Shown: positions 19,642 to 27,024 of the stretch, piece by piece | Layout: every line of letters begins with the position of its first letter | Numbering within the stretch: position 1 is the stretch's first letter | Source: DATKDF01 sp963752045 | GTDB taxonomy: Bacteria > Acidobacteriota > Vicinamibacteria > Vicinamibacterales > SCN-69-37 | Length of the DNA: 64,000 bases | Assembly: GCA_963752045.1 (NCBI GenBank) | Contig: CAVVWN010000008.1 | Coordinates: forward strand, 558,001 to 622,000 | Reading direction: 5' to 3' | The notes under the pieces: generated by a model | What the model was told of the DNA's origin: nothing | Databases searched by the model: none | The model's input: the letters and a program-made list of their open reading frames with translations, nothing else | Program-made: the position numbers and the translations under genes

Positions 19642-21327
19642 TCAACTGCGCAGTTCCCTCAGCACGCGCTCGAGGGTCTCGGAGACATCGGCCGACGGAT
19701 CGTCGATGTGGTAGTGAATCACGGCGCGACCGGCCGCCACGAGCGCGTCGAAGTCACCGAGGGCCTGGGCGTGTTTGAGCGTGCTGAAGCTGTAGTCCGT
19801 TCCGGGCACTGGCGTGGCGCCCTCGTCGGCGGAGGTCAGCATGACGAAGATACCGGTGTTGGGGCCGCCCTTGTGGTACTGGCCGGTCGAGTGCAGGTAC
19901 CGAGGTCCCACGCCGTGGGTGGTGGAGAGGCCGGTACGGCGGCGCAACGCGCCGCGCAGCCGCTCGATCACGGTCGGCCGTCGCCAGTCGGCCGGAAGGT
20001 AATCGAGCAGCGCGAGGTAGCGGCCCGGCCCGCCCCGTCCGGGCTCGCCATGCTCTCGTCGCGCGTAGCCCCGATGTTTGACGAACGGTGGGTCGAGGCG
20101 GAACGCGCCGGTGGCGCGCCACGTTTCGAGCTGGGCCGCCGTGCGCTCCTTGGCGGCCTTGACGTTCGGCTCGTCGAACGGGTTGATGTCGAGGGCCGCG
20201 CCGGCCACTGCCGTGGCGAATTCCCACCGGAAGAACTCGCGGCCGATCGAAGCGGGGCTCGTCACGATACGGAACACCGGGTGGCCGGCCGCCTCGAGCG
20301 TTCGCGCCGAGGCGTCGAGGTCGCCCGTGTCGGTCGTGAGGACGACGACGAAGGACCTGTCGGGGCCGTATTCCGACGCTTCGCCGAGTGGCTCGCCGAC
20401 GATCGGCAGGACACCGCGACCCTGCTTGCCCGTGCTCTCGGCCACGAGCTGTTCGACCCACACGCCAAACGGGGCGAGCGCGGGAGGCAGCAGGAGTGTC
20501 ATCTTGTCGCGGCCGGCGGCGGCTTGTGACGCCATGAACGCGCCGAGGAGCACGCCGGGATTGTCGGCCGCGTCGCTGCGGCACGAATCCGCCATGGCCG
20601 CCGCCCCGTCGAGCAGCCTGCCGAGGTCGATGCCGAGCAGGGCTGCCGGCACAAGACCGAAGAGCGACAGCGCCGAGTAGCGTCCGCCGATGTCGGCGTG
20701 GTTCTGGAACGTGCGTCGATAGCCGCGTTCGCCGGCGAGCGCGACGAGCGGACTGCCGGGATCGGTGATGGCGACGAAGTGCCGGCCGGCGGCAGGGCCG
20801 ACCGCCTCACCCATGGTCGACCAGAAGTGACTTTCGAGCGCGCTCACTTCGATCGTCGAGCCACTCTTGCTGGCGACGAGAAAGAGCGACGAGGACGGGT
20901 TCAACGCGTCGATCGCCTGGCGCACCGTGCGTTCGTCGGTCGTGTCGAGGACGACCAGGCGGCACGGGGGAGCTTCCGCCGCCACGTCTCGCAGGACCTC
21001 GGCGCACAGGCTGCTGCCGCCCATGCCCAGCAGGTAGACGTCCGTGAGCCCGTCGCGCGCGACGTCGTCGGCAAAGGCCGACAGCGCGCCGACCTGACTG
21101 CCGAACGCTTCCGGCGCCGACAACCAGCCGAGGCGGTCCTCGATGGCTGCGGCGACGGCCGGATCCCCGGCCGGTGCGAAGACCGACAGGTCGTACTCGA
21201 AAATCCGTGAGGCAACCCGGGCGGCCGCGAGCCGGCCGGCCAGTTCCCCCGGGGACGGGCGGTCAGCCACCAAGCCGTCGAAATCGGCCCGATTTTCGCG
21301 GTCGTCTTCGTCGGCAGGCGGCGTCAC
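19642..21327 (-). CDS. pgi: Glucose-6-phosphate isomerase (isomerase half of TalPgi type)
   Basis: A 561-residue phosphoglucose isomerase (glucose-6-P to fructose-6-P). 'YLLGMGGSSLCAEVLRD', 'FLVASKSGSTIEV' (sugar-phosphate binding) and 'PTRYLHSTGQ'-like 'GPRYLHSTGQYHKGGPN' (carrying the catalytic Lys/His region) are diagnostic. The sequence resembles the second half of bifunctional transaldolase/phosphoglucose isomerase proteins, including a leader equivalent to the interdomain linker, yet no transaldolase is present upstream; the next gene is divergent. GTG 21327 is the start, with GAGG just before it. It overlaps the methyltransferase region. Confidence 0.9.
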   Translation of the reverse strand: MTPPADEDDRENRADFDGLVADRPSPGELAGRLAAARVASRIFEYDLSVFAPAGDPAVAAAIEDRLGWLSAPEAFGSQVGALSAFADDVARDGLTDVYLLGMGGSSLCAEVLRDVAAEAPPCRLVVLDTTDERTVRQAIDALNPSSSLFLVASKSGSTIEVSALESHFWSTMGEAVGPAAGRHFVAITDPGSPLVALAGERGYRRTFQNHADIGGRYSALSLFGLVPAALLGIDLGRLLDGAAAMADSCRSDAADNPGVLLGAFMASQAAAGRDKMTLLLPPALAPFGVWVEQLVAESTGKQGRGVLPIVGEPLGEASEYGPDRSFVVVLTTDTGDLDASARTLEAAGHPVFRIVTSPASIGREFFRWEFATAVAGAALDINPFDEPNVKAAKERTAAQLETWRATGAFRLDPPFVKHRGYARREHGEPGRGGPGRYLALLDYLPADWRRPTVIERLRGALRRRTGLSTTHGVGPRYLHSTGQYHKGGPNTGIFVMLTSADEGATPVPGTDYSFSTLKHAQALGDFDALVAAGRAVIHYHIDDPSADVSETLERVLRELRS

Positions 21328-21353
21328 GCCTCATAGTTTACGCGGTCGTACCG

Positions 21354-21359
21354 TATAAT
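21354..21359 (+). promoter_or_regulatory. Consensus -10 box six bases before the Fe-S carrier gene
   Basis: TATAAT, then CGGAGC, then the ATG at 21366. The GGAG that looks like a ribosome site would lie upstream of the expected transcription start, so the message may be leaderless. No -35 match is evident. Confidence 0.55.
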
Positions 21360-21365
21360 CGGAGC

Positions 21366-21695
21366 ATGATTCACGTGACCGAAACGGCGGCAGGCAAGAT
21401 CACCGAACTGCTGACCGAGGAGAACAAGACCGGCGCCGGCCTCCGGGTGTTCGTGCAGGGCGGAGGTTGTTCGGGCTTCCAGTACGGGCTGATGATCGAC
21501 GAGGGCGAGGGCGACGGTTCGGCCGACCAGGTGTTCGAGGTCAACGGCGTGCGCCTGCTGGTCGATCCGATCAGCCTGCGCTATCTGAAAGGCGCCGAAG
21601 TGGACTTCGTCGACAACAACATGGGGGGCGGGTTCACCATCAAGAACCCCAACGCCAAGTCGACGTGCGGGTGCGGGTCGTCGTTCAGCGCGTAG
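21366..21695 (+). CDS. A-type iron-sulphur cluster carrier (IscA/ErpA family)
   Basis: A 109-residue HesB/IscA/ErpA protein that delivers Fe-S clusters to target enzymes. The three cluster-binding cysteines are in 'GGCSGFQYG' and the C-terminal 'STCGCGSSF'. 'DNNMGGGFTIKNPNA' precedes the last pair, as in ErpA. It is 52 bp upstream of the Fur-rubrerythrin gene and may share its transcript, which would put iron-cluster assembly and iron sensing together. Confidence 0.94.
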   Translation: MIHVTETAAGKITELLTEENKTGAGLRVFVQGGGCSGFQYGLMIDEGEGDGSADQVFEVNGVRLLVDPISLRYLKGAEVDFVDNNMGGGFTIKNPNAKSTCGCGSSFSA

Positions 21696-21747
21696 CTGAC
21701 GGCCCGTCCGCCGATCCCGTTGCGTGGACCGGGACGGGGACACCCGC

Positions 21748-22755
21748 ATGACCCGGCCAGCTCGTGCAGACGGAACGGCGAGCCAATCCATGCAGTCCGC
21801 CACTGAATTCGTCGAGCAGCGCCGCCCGCTCGGAGGCCGGCGTTCCGGCAAGCGCGACTTCATCGTGGACGTCTTCCTGCGCCAGGAAGGCCACCTCAGC
21901 GCAGACGACCTCGTGGACCTCATCCGCGCCGAGGACGCGCGCATCAGCCGCGCCACCGTCTATCGGACGCTGCAGTGGATGGTCGATGCCGGTATCGCGC
22001 GGCGCGTCGACTTCGGCGAGGGCCGCTTCCGCTTCGAGCACTCGTACCGGCATCCCCGCCACTTCCACCTCATCTGCAAGAGCTGCAATCACTCGTTCGA
22101 GTTTCTGAGCTCGGACATCGAGGGGCTGCTCGAGGAAATCGCGGCGGCCCGCAGCTTCGTGCCGCGGCAGAGCGTGCTGCAGATCTACGGCACGTGCGAA
22201 GAGTGCCGTACCGGCCGGCCGTCGCATGCGCTCGACGGCACGCTCACCGAGGCCGTGTTCGCGCGCGACGCGCTCCGCATCGCCATCGCCACCGAGAGGA
22301 GCGGCCTCGAGTTCTACGAGCGCGCGGCTCGCCTCACGAGAGACGCGCGCGGGCGACGCGTCTTCGAGCGTCTGGCGGCCGAGGAGCAGGAGCACCTGGC
22401 CAAGCTGGAGGTCCGGTACGGTCAACTGCTGTCCGAGCATCCCGGGCTCGAGGCCGAACCGACGTTCCTCTTCTTCAAAGGCGCAGCCAACGGGTTGTTT
22501 GCGGCTGGCTCCAAGGAACTGCGCCAGGGCGACGGCCGGGCGGCGCTGCTCATCGGCATCCGATGCGAGCGCGGCTCACACAAGTTCTTCAAGCGATACG
22601 GCGAGCGCTTCGAGGAGTCCGAAGGTAAGCGCATCTTTCTCGAGTTCGCCGACGAGGAGCGCGAGCACCTCGATCTGCTGATCCGCGAGTACCGCTCGCT
22701 CGACGCGCGGACACGGCGGCGCGCGCAGGCCCGGCGTCGCCGGACCCCGGCGTGA
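21748..22755 (+). CDS. Fur-family repressor fused to a rubrerythrin-like di-iron domain
   Basis: A two-domain protein of 335 residues. Residues about 25-160 are a Fur-type metalloregulator: winged helix ('SRATVYRTLQWMVDAGIARR'), the metal site 'HPRHFHLICKSCNHSFEF' and the second zinc CxxC ('GTCEECR'). Residues about 175-320 are a ferritin-like four-helix bundle with two ExxH motifs ('AAEEQEHLAKL', 'ADEEREHLDLL') and acidic residues in the first helix ('ERSGLEFYERAA'), as in rubrerythrin. Separate Fur proteins are 130-160 residues. Start is uncertain (ATG 21748; GTG 21724 and ATG 21790 in frame). It overlaps the next gene (GTGA). Confidence 0.85.
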   Translation: MTRPARADGTASQSMQSATEFVEQRRPLGGRRSGKRDFIVDVFLRQEGHLSADDLVDLIRAEDARISRATVYRTLQWMVDAGIARRVDFGEGRFRFEHSYRHPRHFHLICKSCNHSFEFLSSDIEGLLEEIAAARSFVPRQSVLQIYGTCEECRTGRPSHALDGTLTEAVFARDALRIAIATERSGLEFYERAARLTRDARGRRVFERLAAEEQEHLAKLEVRYGQLLSEHPGLEAEPTFLFFKGAANGLFAAGSKELRQGDGRAALLIGIRCERGSHKFFKRYGERFEESEGKRIFLEFADEEREHLDLLIREYRSLDARTRRRAQARRRRTPA

Positions 22756-23492
22756 CCGCCGCACCCTCACCGGTTCCGCTCATCGCCATCGACGGCCTCG
22801 TGAAGGCCTCGGCGGACCCGCCGCTTCGGCTGAATCGCCTGGCCGTCAGCGCCGGCGAACGCCTCGTCCTGGCAGGCCTCGACGCCGGTGCAGCCGAGAT
22901 GTTCGTCCATCTGATCACCGGCGCGGCGCTGCCCGACGAAGGCACGGTCCACATCGACGGCAGCGACACCCGTGCGATTGCCACCGACGCCGAGTGGCTC
23001 ACGTCTCTCGATCAGTTCGGACTGGTGAGCGACCGGGCCGTACTGCTCGACGGTCTCACGATCGAGTCGAACCTCGCGCTTCCGCTCACGCTGTCAATCG
23101 ACCCGGTCGCCGAGGGGGTGCGCGCGCGGATACGCGAGCTTGCGGCGGCCGTGGGCCTTGCCGTGGACCGGCTGGGGGATCGGGCCGCGACCCTGTCGGC
23201 CGAGGAGCGGGCGCGCGTGCACCTGGCCCGTGCCCTCGCGCCCGGCCCGCGCATGCTCCTGCTCGAGCATCCCACCAGAGGATTCTCCGAAGCAGCGGCG
23301 GCACGCGCGTTCGGCCAGACCCTGGCCCGTGCAGCCGACGTGCTCGAGGTCGGCTGGATCGCGATTTCCAACGACACGGCTTTCGCGACCGCCTCGGGGG
23401 GCAGCCGGGTGCGGCTCGACGCATCGAGCGGCGCGGTACGTGCGGAACGGACGTCGTGGCTCAGCCGGTTCTTTCCGAGGGCGAACCGCTAG
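22752..23492 (+). CDS. ABC-ATPase homologue lacking catalytic residues
   Basis: A 246-residue protein with the layout of an ABC nucleotide-binding domain but altered at each catalytic position. Walker A reads 'AGLDAGAAEM', without the GKS/T. The signature is 'LSAEERARVHLARAL' instead of LSGGQ. Walker B ends 'LLLEHP' instead of LLLDEP, and the H-loop His is Asn ('ISNDTAF'). It is therefore unlikely to hydrolyse ATP as an ordinary transporter motor. No permease is adjacent. It starts inside the stop codon of the Fur-rubrerythrin gene, so the two are translated together. Function unknown. Confidence 0.7.
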   Translation: MTAAPSPVPLIAIDGLVKASADPPLRLNRLAVSAGERLVLAGLDAGAAEMFVHLITGAALPDEGTVHIDGSDTRAIATDAEWLTSLDQFGLVSDRAVLLDGLTIESNLALPLTLSIDPVAEGVRARIRELAAAVGLAVDRLGDRAATLSAEERARVHLARALAPGPRMLLLEHPTRGFSEAAAARAFGQTLARAADVLEVGWIAISNDTAFATASGGSRVRLDASSGAVRAERTSWLSRFFPRANR

Positions 23493-23508
23493 AGAGCCGT
23501 TTCGGATC

Positions 23509-24075
23509 TCAGCGACGCGTCACCACGCCGCACGCCACGCGTGGGCCGCCGCTCAAACCGGATCCGGACGCACCGGTCGTGCCCTGATCGGGATTGCCGT
23601 GGATGACCACCGCCGTGCCGTCTTCGTCGAACAGGGAGAGCGGTCCGGCAGAGAGCGTCACGCGGGTCGTCGTCGCCGAGAGTGTCGCGCGACCGTTCGC
23701 CCCGGCCACGAGATTGGGCAGGTCTCCCATGTGGAACGGATGGTTGGCGTCCGGATCGGTCATGCCGTGGGGGCCGGGATCGAAGTGGCCGCCGGCAGCC
23801 GCGAAGGTCGGTTCGCACTTGCCGACCGCGTGCAGATGCAGCCCATGCGCGCCAGGCGTGAGGCCGGTGACGTCGACCGAGATCGACACGCCCTTCGTGC
23901 CCGTCATGAGGTTTGGATCGCGTGTGCCCTGCTGCACTTCGATCTCGCGAAACTCGACCGTGCCACTGATGCCCGCGCCCGTCATGGTCGCCACGGCACG
24001 AACGTCTTGTGCGCCCAGACCGCTGGCCGACGCCAGCGACAGGGCGGCCACGACCGCATACGCTCTGACCTGCAT
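23509..24075 (-). CDS. sodC: Periplasmic Cu/Zn superoxide dismutase
   Basis: SodC, 188 residues with a cleavable signal peptide ending near 'SGLGAQD'. Metal ligands are in 'GLHLHAVGKCE', 'GGHFDPGPHGM' and 'AVVIHGNPDQG', and the disulphide partner in 'GPRVACGVV'. The enzyme dismutates superoxide in the periplasm. Start is ATG 24075 with AAAGGGG upstream and TACAAT (complement of 24101-24106) as a candidate -10. It converges with the pseudo-ABC gene. Confidence 0.96.
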   Translation of the reverse strand: MQVRAYAVVAALSLASASGLGAQDVRAVATMTGAGISGTVEFREIEVQQGTRDPNLMTGTKGVSISVDVTGLTPGAHGLHLHAVGKCEPTFAAAGGHFDPGPHGMTDPDANHPFHMGDLPNLVAGANGRATLSATTTRVTLSAGPLSLFDEDGTAVVIHGNPDQGTTGASGSGLSGGPRVACGVVTRR

Positions 24076-24113
24076 TGTGTTGAACCCCTTTCGATCAAGG
24101 ATTGTAGAACGTC

Positions 24114-24839
24114 ATGGTGCCATCCGGTAGCCCTACGCTCGTGCTCTTCGACATCGACGGCACGCTCATTCAGTCCGGCCGGGCCGGGCTGCGCGGGATG
24201 AATGCCGCATTCGGCCGGCTCCACGGTCGTGGCGACGCGCTTGCCGACGTGCCGATTGCCGGCCGTACTGACCGCGCCATCGTGGCCGATGCCCTGCGCC
24301 TGCTCGGGCTGCCGCCCGACGAGGAGCAGGTGCAGCGGCTGCGGGAGGCCTATCTCGAAGACCTCCGCACGGAAATCGGCCGGCCGGTGGAAGCTCCGAG
24401 CGGCGTGCTGCCCGGCGTCGGGGAACTCCTCGCGGCGCTCGACGAGGAGCCGCACGTCGGCGTCGGCCTGCTGACCGGAAATTTCGCCGGTGGCGCAGCG
24501 ATCAAGCTGGGGCATTTCGGACTCTGGGAGCGGTTTCGGTTCGGCGCGTTCGGCGACGACCACCCAGACCGCCGCGCGCTCGTGCCCGTGGCCGTCGCCG
24601 AGGCGGCGCGTGCCGGATGGCGCGTAGAGCAAGCCGATCGCGTGGTCATCATCGGCGACACGCCGCTCGACGTCGACTGCGCGCTCGCCTATGGAGCCCG
24701 GGCGCTTGCGGTCGCCACCGGACCGTTCGGCCGCGAGGATCTGGCGGCCGCGGGCGCACATCATGTCGTGCCGACGCTTGCCGACACCCGGAACCTCGTG
24801 CGCTGGCTGACCTCGGCCGTCCGGTCGGCCGTGGGGTGA
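24114..24839 (+). CDS. HAD-type phosphatase (phosphoglycolate phosphatase-like)
   Basis: A 241-residue HAD phosphatase with a helical cap. Motif I is 'LVLFDIDGTLIQSGRAG', motif II Thr in 'GLLTGN', motif III Lys in 'IKLGHFGLWERF' and motif IV 'VVIIGDTPLDVDCALA'. The cap and 'NAAFGRLHG' resemble the Gph/phosphonatase branch; substrate not proven. It is divergent from sodC, sharing a 38-bp spacer, and is followed eight bases later by the glycoside-hydrolase-like gene. Confidence 0.88.
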   Translation: MVPSGSPTLVLFDIDGTLIQSGRAGLRGMNAAFGRLHGRGDALADVPIAGRTDRAIVADALRLLGLPPDEEQVQRLREAYLEDLRTEIGRPVEAPSGVLPGVGELLAALDEEPHVGVGLLTGNFAGGAAIKLGHFGLWERFRFGAFGDDHPDRRALVPVAVAEAARAGWRVEQADRVVIIGDTPLDVDCALAYGARALAVATGPFGREDLAAAGAHHVVPTLADTRNLVRWLTSAVRSAVG

Positions 24840-24846
24840 GGCCAAC

Positions 24847-26130
24847 ATGCGACGGTCGTTCCCGCCTGGGGCCGCGTTTGCCGGCGCTCTTGCGACGCTC
24901 GTGCTCACGATTGTCGGCCCGGACGACCGGGGAGCGCGCGGCCGAGTCGAGACGGGGGGACCTCAAAGCCCCGCCGACTGTGGCCGGCTTCGAGCCGACG
25001 CCCGCCTGATCCGGTGCGAGGACGGCAGGCCGTTCCGGTGGCGGGGCGTGACCGGCTTCCGGCTGGTCCATCAGGTGGCCAGCGATGAGGAGGCCGCGGC
25101 CCGCGCCTATCTGGCCTGGGCGCGCGACACCGGTTTCAACATCGTTCGCGTGCTCTCGACCGCCGACATCCTGTTCCGGCTGTCGCCCTCAGACGGCGTG
25201 GCCGCCCTCCCGCGCGCGGCGTCGCTCGCGCGCGAATACGGCCTGTACGTTGAAGTGGTCGCGGTTGTCGACACCGCCGAACACGACTACGACTGGCAGC
25301 GGCACGCGCGCGACGTCGCCACGACCTGCGCCGGCACGCCGAACTGCGTCTTCGAGTTTGCCAACGAGCCTGGACACGGCGTGCAGGATGTCAGGCTGCA
25401 CGAGATGCCCGCTGTCGATCGTTTCGCGCGTGAATCGACCGCGGGGCTCGACCTGCTCTGGACGGCCGGACCGTCGTGGGGCAGCGACGTCGCGCCGGTG
25501 CCATCCGGCCGATACGTGGTCAGGCACCTCGATCGCGGCGGCACGCCCTGGGACATGGCCCGGCGGCTCCGAGGGTTCGCGACACTCGCCGCCGAGCTCG
25601 GCAAGCCCGTCGTGAGCAACGAGCCGATCGGATTCGACGAGATCGACGGCTCGGTCACCGGCCGCCAGCGCATTGTGGACTGCGACGCCGCTCTGGTTTT
25701 CGGGGCCCTCAGTCGGGTCCTCGAAGTCGGCACGACGTTTCACCTGCAGGCCGGTCTTCAGAATACGGAGCCCGGTCCAGCACAACGTCGGTGCGCCGCT
25801 GACTTCATCCGGGCCACGAAGCTCGTGCCGGATGACGCCGTCCTCGAGCTTCGCGATTTCGGTCAGCCGGACTCCCCGGTGACGGCTGCCAGATTCGACA
25901 GGGTCGCCGGCCTGTTTGCCGCCGTCTCACCGGCCGGCGGGCTGGCCGTGGCGTTCGGGCTCACCGGGGATCCGAGTCCGACCTGGCGGAGCGAGGTCGT
26001 CGCGGACCTCGTGGTCGATCGCCCTGGGGTGCGGGTGTGGCGCCTGGAGGTGCGGTCGACCGAGGCTGGCGGAAGCCTGTGGGAGTCGAACCCACCCCTC
26101 CCGCCGAAGGCGGGAGGCGACCGGTTTTGA
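24847..26130 (+). CDS. Exported glycoside-hydrolase-like (TIM-barrel) protein, 3' end antisense to selC
   Basis: A 427-residue protein with an N-terminal signal sequence. 'GRPFRWRGVTGFRLVHQ', 'NIVRVLSTADI', 'EFANEPGHG' and 'GKPVVSNEPIGFDE' look like strands of a (beta/alpha)8 glycoside hydrolase, with NEP as the usual acid/base and SNEP as the possible nucleophile. The family is not certain. The last 20 or so codons are read from the strand opposite the selenocysteine tRNA gene, and its TGA stop is the complement of the tRNA anticodon. The natural C-terminus may therefore have been lost. ATG 24847 has GAGG upstream. Confidence 0.6.
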   Translation: MRRSFPPGAAFAGALATLVLTIVGPDDRGARGRVETGGPQSPADCGRLRADARLIRCEDGRPFRWRGVTGFRLVHQVASDEEAAARAYLAWARDTGFNIVRVLSTADILFRLSPSDGVAALPRAASLAREYGLYVEVVAVVDTAEHDYDWQRHARDVATTCAGTPNCVFEFANEPGHGVQDVRLHEMPAVDRFARESTAGLDLLWTAGPSWGSDVAPVPSGRYVVRHLDRGGTPWDMARRLRGFATLAAELGKPVVSNEPIGFDEIDGSVTGRQRIVDCDAALVFGALSRVLEVGTTFHLQAGLQNTEPGPAQRRCAADFIRATKLVPDDAVLELRDFGQPDSPVTAARFDRVAGLFAAVSPAGGLAVAFGLTGDPSPTWRSEVVADLVVDRPGVRVWRLEVRSTEAGGSLWESNPPLPPKAGGDRF

Positions 26131-26164
26131 AGACCGGGAGGGCCACCGGGCCCCATTGGCTTCC
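26067..26164 (-). tRNA. selC: tRNA-Sec (anticodon TCA)
   Basis: A selenocysteine tRNA of 98 bases including encoded CCA (complement of 26067-26069) and discriminator G. Features seen: acceptor GGAAGCC pairing with GGCTTCC (an eighth pair would be A-A); a long D-stem GGGGCC/GGCCCT closed by a four-base loop; anticodon stem CCGGT/ACCGG with loop CTTCAAA giving TCA; a nine-bp variable arm CCTCCCGCC/GGCGGGAGG; T-stem GTGGG/CCCAC. These are the features of bacterial tRNA-Sec. It implies that the genome decodes UGA as selenocysteine; selA, selB and selD are not in the window. Confidence 0.95.
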
Positions 26165-26221
26165 GTACACACGGGAACTGCCTTGGAGCACCGTGGCCGC
26201 CGCCGGGGTAACGGGATTGGG

Positions 26222-26244
26222 CCGGCTCGGGGGAGCCAAGCCGG
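26222..26244. terminator. Hairpin between csp and selC
   Basis: CCGGCT (26222-26227) pairs with AGCCGG (26239-26244), and a nested GGCTC/GAGCC with GGGG loop lies at 26224-26237. It is placed to end the csp transcript, but has no U-tract, so read-through into selC is possible. Confidence 0.35.
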
Positions 26245-26269
26245 AACGATCGTGGGCGGACGCGTCTCG

Positions 26270-26476
26270 CTAGCTGTCGAGCAACCGGACGTCGGCCGCG
26301 CGCGGACCCTTGGGGGAGTCCTCGGTGACGAACTCGACCCGCTGGCCTTCCCGTAGCAGCTCGAACACGGCGCCGCGGACAGCCGAACGATGGAAGAAGT
26401 GCTCCACGCCACTCTCGTCGCGAATGAAGCCGAAGCCCTTGTCGATTAACAGTCGTGCAATCGTGCCACTAGGCAT
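26270..26476 (-). CDS. Cold-shock-domain protein
   Basis: A 68-residue CspA-type single-strand nucleic-acid-binding protein. RNP1 is 'KGFGFIRDE' and RNP2 'EHFFHRSAV'; 'EDSPKGPRAADVRLL' is the usual end. It acts as an RNA chaperone or antiterminator. ATG 26476 follows AAGGAAC. A good promoter (26540-26569) gives a leader of about 55 bases. It reads toward selC. Confidence 0.94.
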   Translation of the reverse strand: MPSGTIARLLIDKGFGFIRDESGVEHFFHRSAVRGAVFELLREGQRVEFVTEDSPKGPRAADVRLLDS

Positions 26477-26539
26477 GATTGTTCCTTTTCCGATGGGGCC
26501 GTAGCCCTGTTTCAGCGCTGGGTGAAATTACCGAGGGTC

Positions 26540-26569
26540 AGTCTAGGCACGTCACTTCCACCAAGTCAA
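26540..26569 (-). promoter_or_regulatory. Sigma70-type promoter of the cold-shock gene
   Basis: TTGACT (complement of 26564-26569), 18 bases, TAGACT (complement of 26540-26545), about 63 bases before the ATG at 26476. Confidence 0.6.
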
Positions 26570-26579
26570 GAAGGCAGGC

Positions 26580-26585
26580 TATAAT
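26580..26585 (+). promoter_or_regulatory. Consensus -10 box of tRNA-Ala
   Basis: TATAAT 26 bases before the mature 5' end of the tRNA. No good -35 match is seen at the right spacing. Confidence 0.55.
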
Positions 26586-26611
26586 CCTGGTTTCGTGTTC
26601 CCTCGGGGCTT

Positions 26612-26687
26612 GGGCCAGTAGCGCAGTTGGGAGCGCGCATGAATGGCATTCATGAGGTCACCGGTTCGATCCCGGTCTGGTCCACCA
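26612..26687 (+). tRNA. tRNA-Ala (anticodon GGC)
   Basis: A 76-base tRNA with encoded CCA. The cloverleaf folds as acceptor GGGCCAG/CTGGTCC (one G-U pair), D-arm GCGC/GCGC, anticodon stem CATGA/TCATG with loop ATGGCAT, and T-arm ACCGG-TTCGATC-CCGGT. The anticodon GGC reads GCC and GCU alanine codons. It stands alone, divergent from csp. Confidence 0.96.
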
Positions 26688-26762
26688 ACTTCCCCCGCCC
26701 TTTCGCCTGACATCAGCCGGCTCACCTGCTCGCGTTGAGCGACGGCAGTCTCGGCGTCCCGG

Positions 26763-26969
26763 TCACGGTTCCGGGTCCAGCCGGTGCCTGGCAAGAAGCG
26801 ACCCATCCTCCCGAAGCACCACCGGAATGTCCTGGCCGTAGCGGCGGCTGAGCTCAGCGTCCTGGTCGATGTCCACTTCGCGGACTCGGTAGCCCCGCCG
26901 CTCGAGCTCGGTCTTCATCCGGTCGCAGAGCCCGCACCCGGCGCGTGTGTAGAGCGTGACGGTTTCCAT
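26763..26969 (-). CDS. Glutaredoxin-like thiol protein
   Basis: A 68-residue thioredoxin-fold protein with the redox motif CGLC ('YTRAGCGLCDRMKTELE') and the cis-Pro segment 'GQDIPVVLREDG'. It is shorter than classical glutaredoxin and fits the DUF836-type glutaredoxin family. ATG 26969 follows GGGAGAGGG. It is divergent from the xylulokinase gene. Confidence 0.88.
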   Translation of the reverse strand: METVTLYTRAGCGLCDRMKTELERRGYRVREVDIDQDAELSRRYGQDIPVVLREDGSLLARHRLDPEP

Positions 26970-27024
26970 CCCTCTCCCGCCTTTTGAGGTCCGTGCAATG
27001 ATAGCCGGCGAATCACGGCCGGCC

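Noticed and set aside
26690..26762. Integration site (att) at the tRNA-Ala 3' end
   Set aside because: No integrase or direct repeat of the tRNA end was found in the window.
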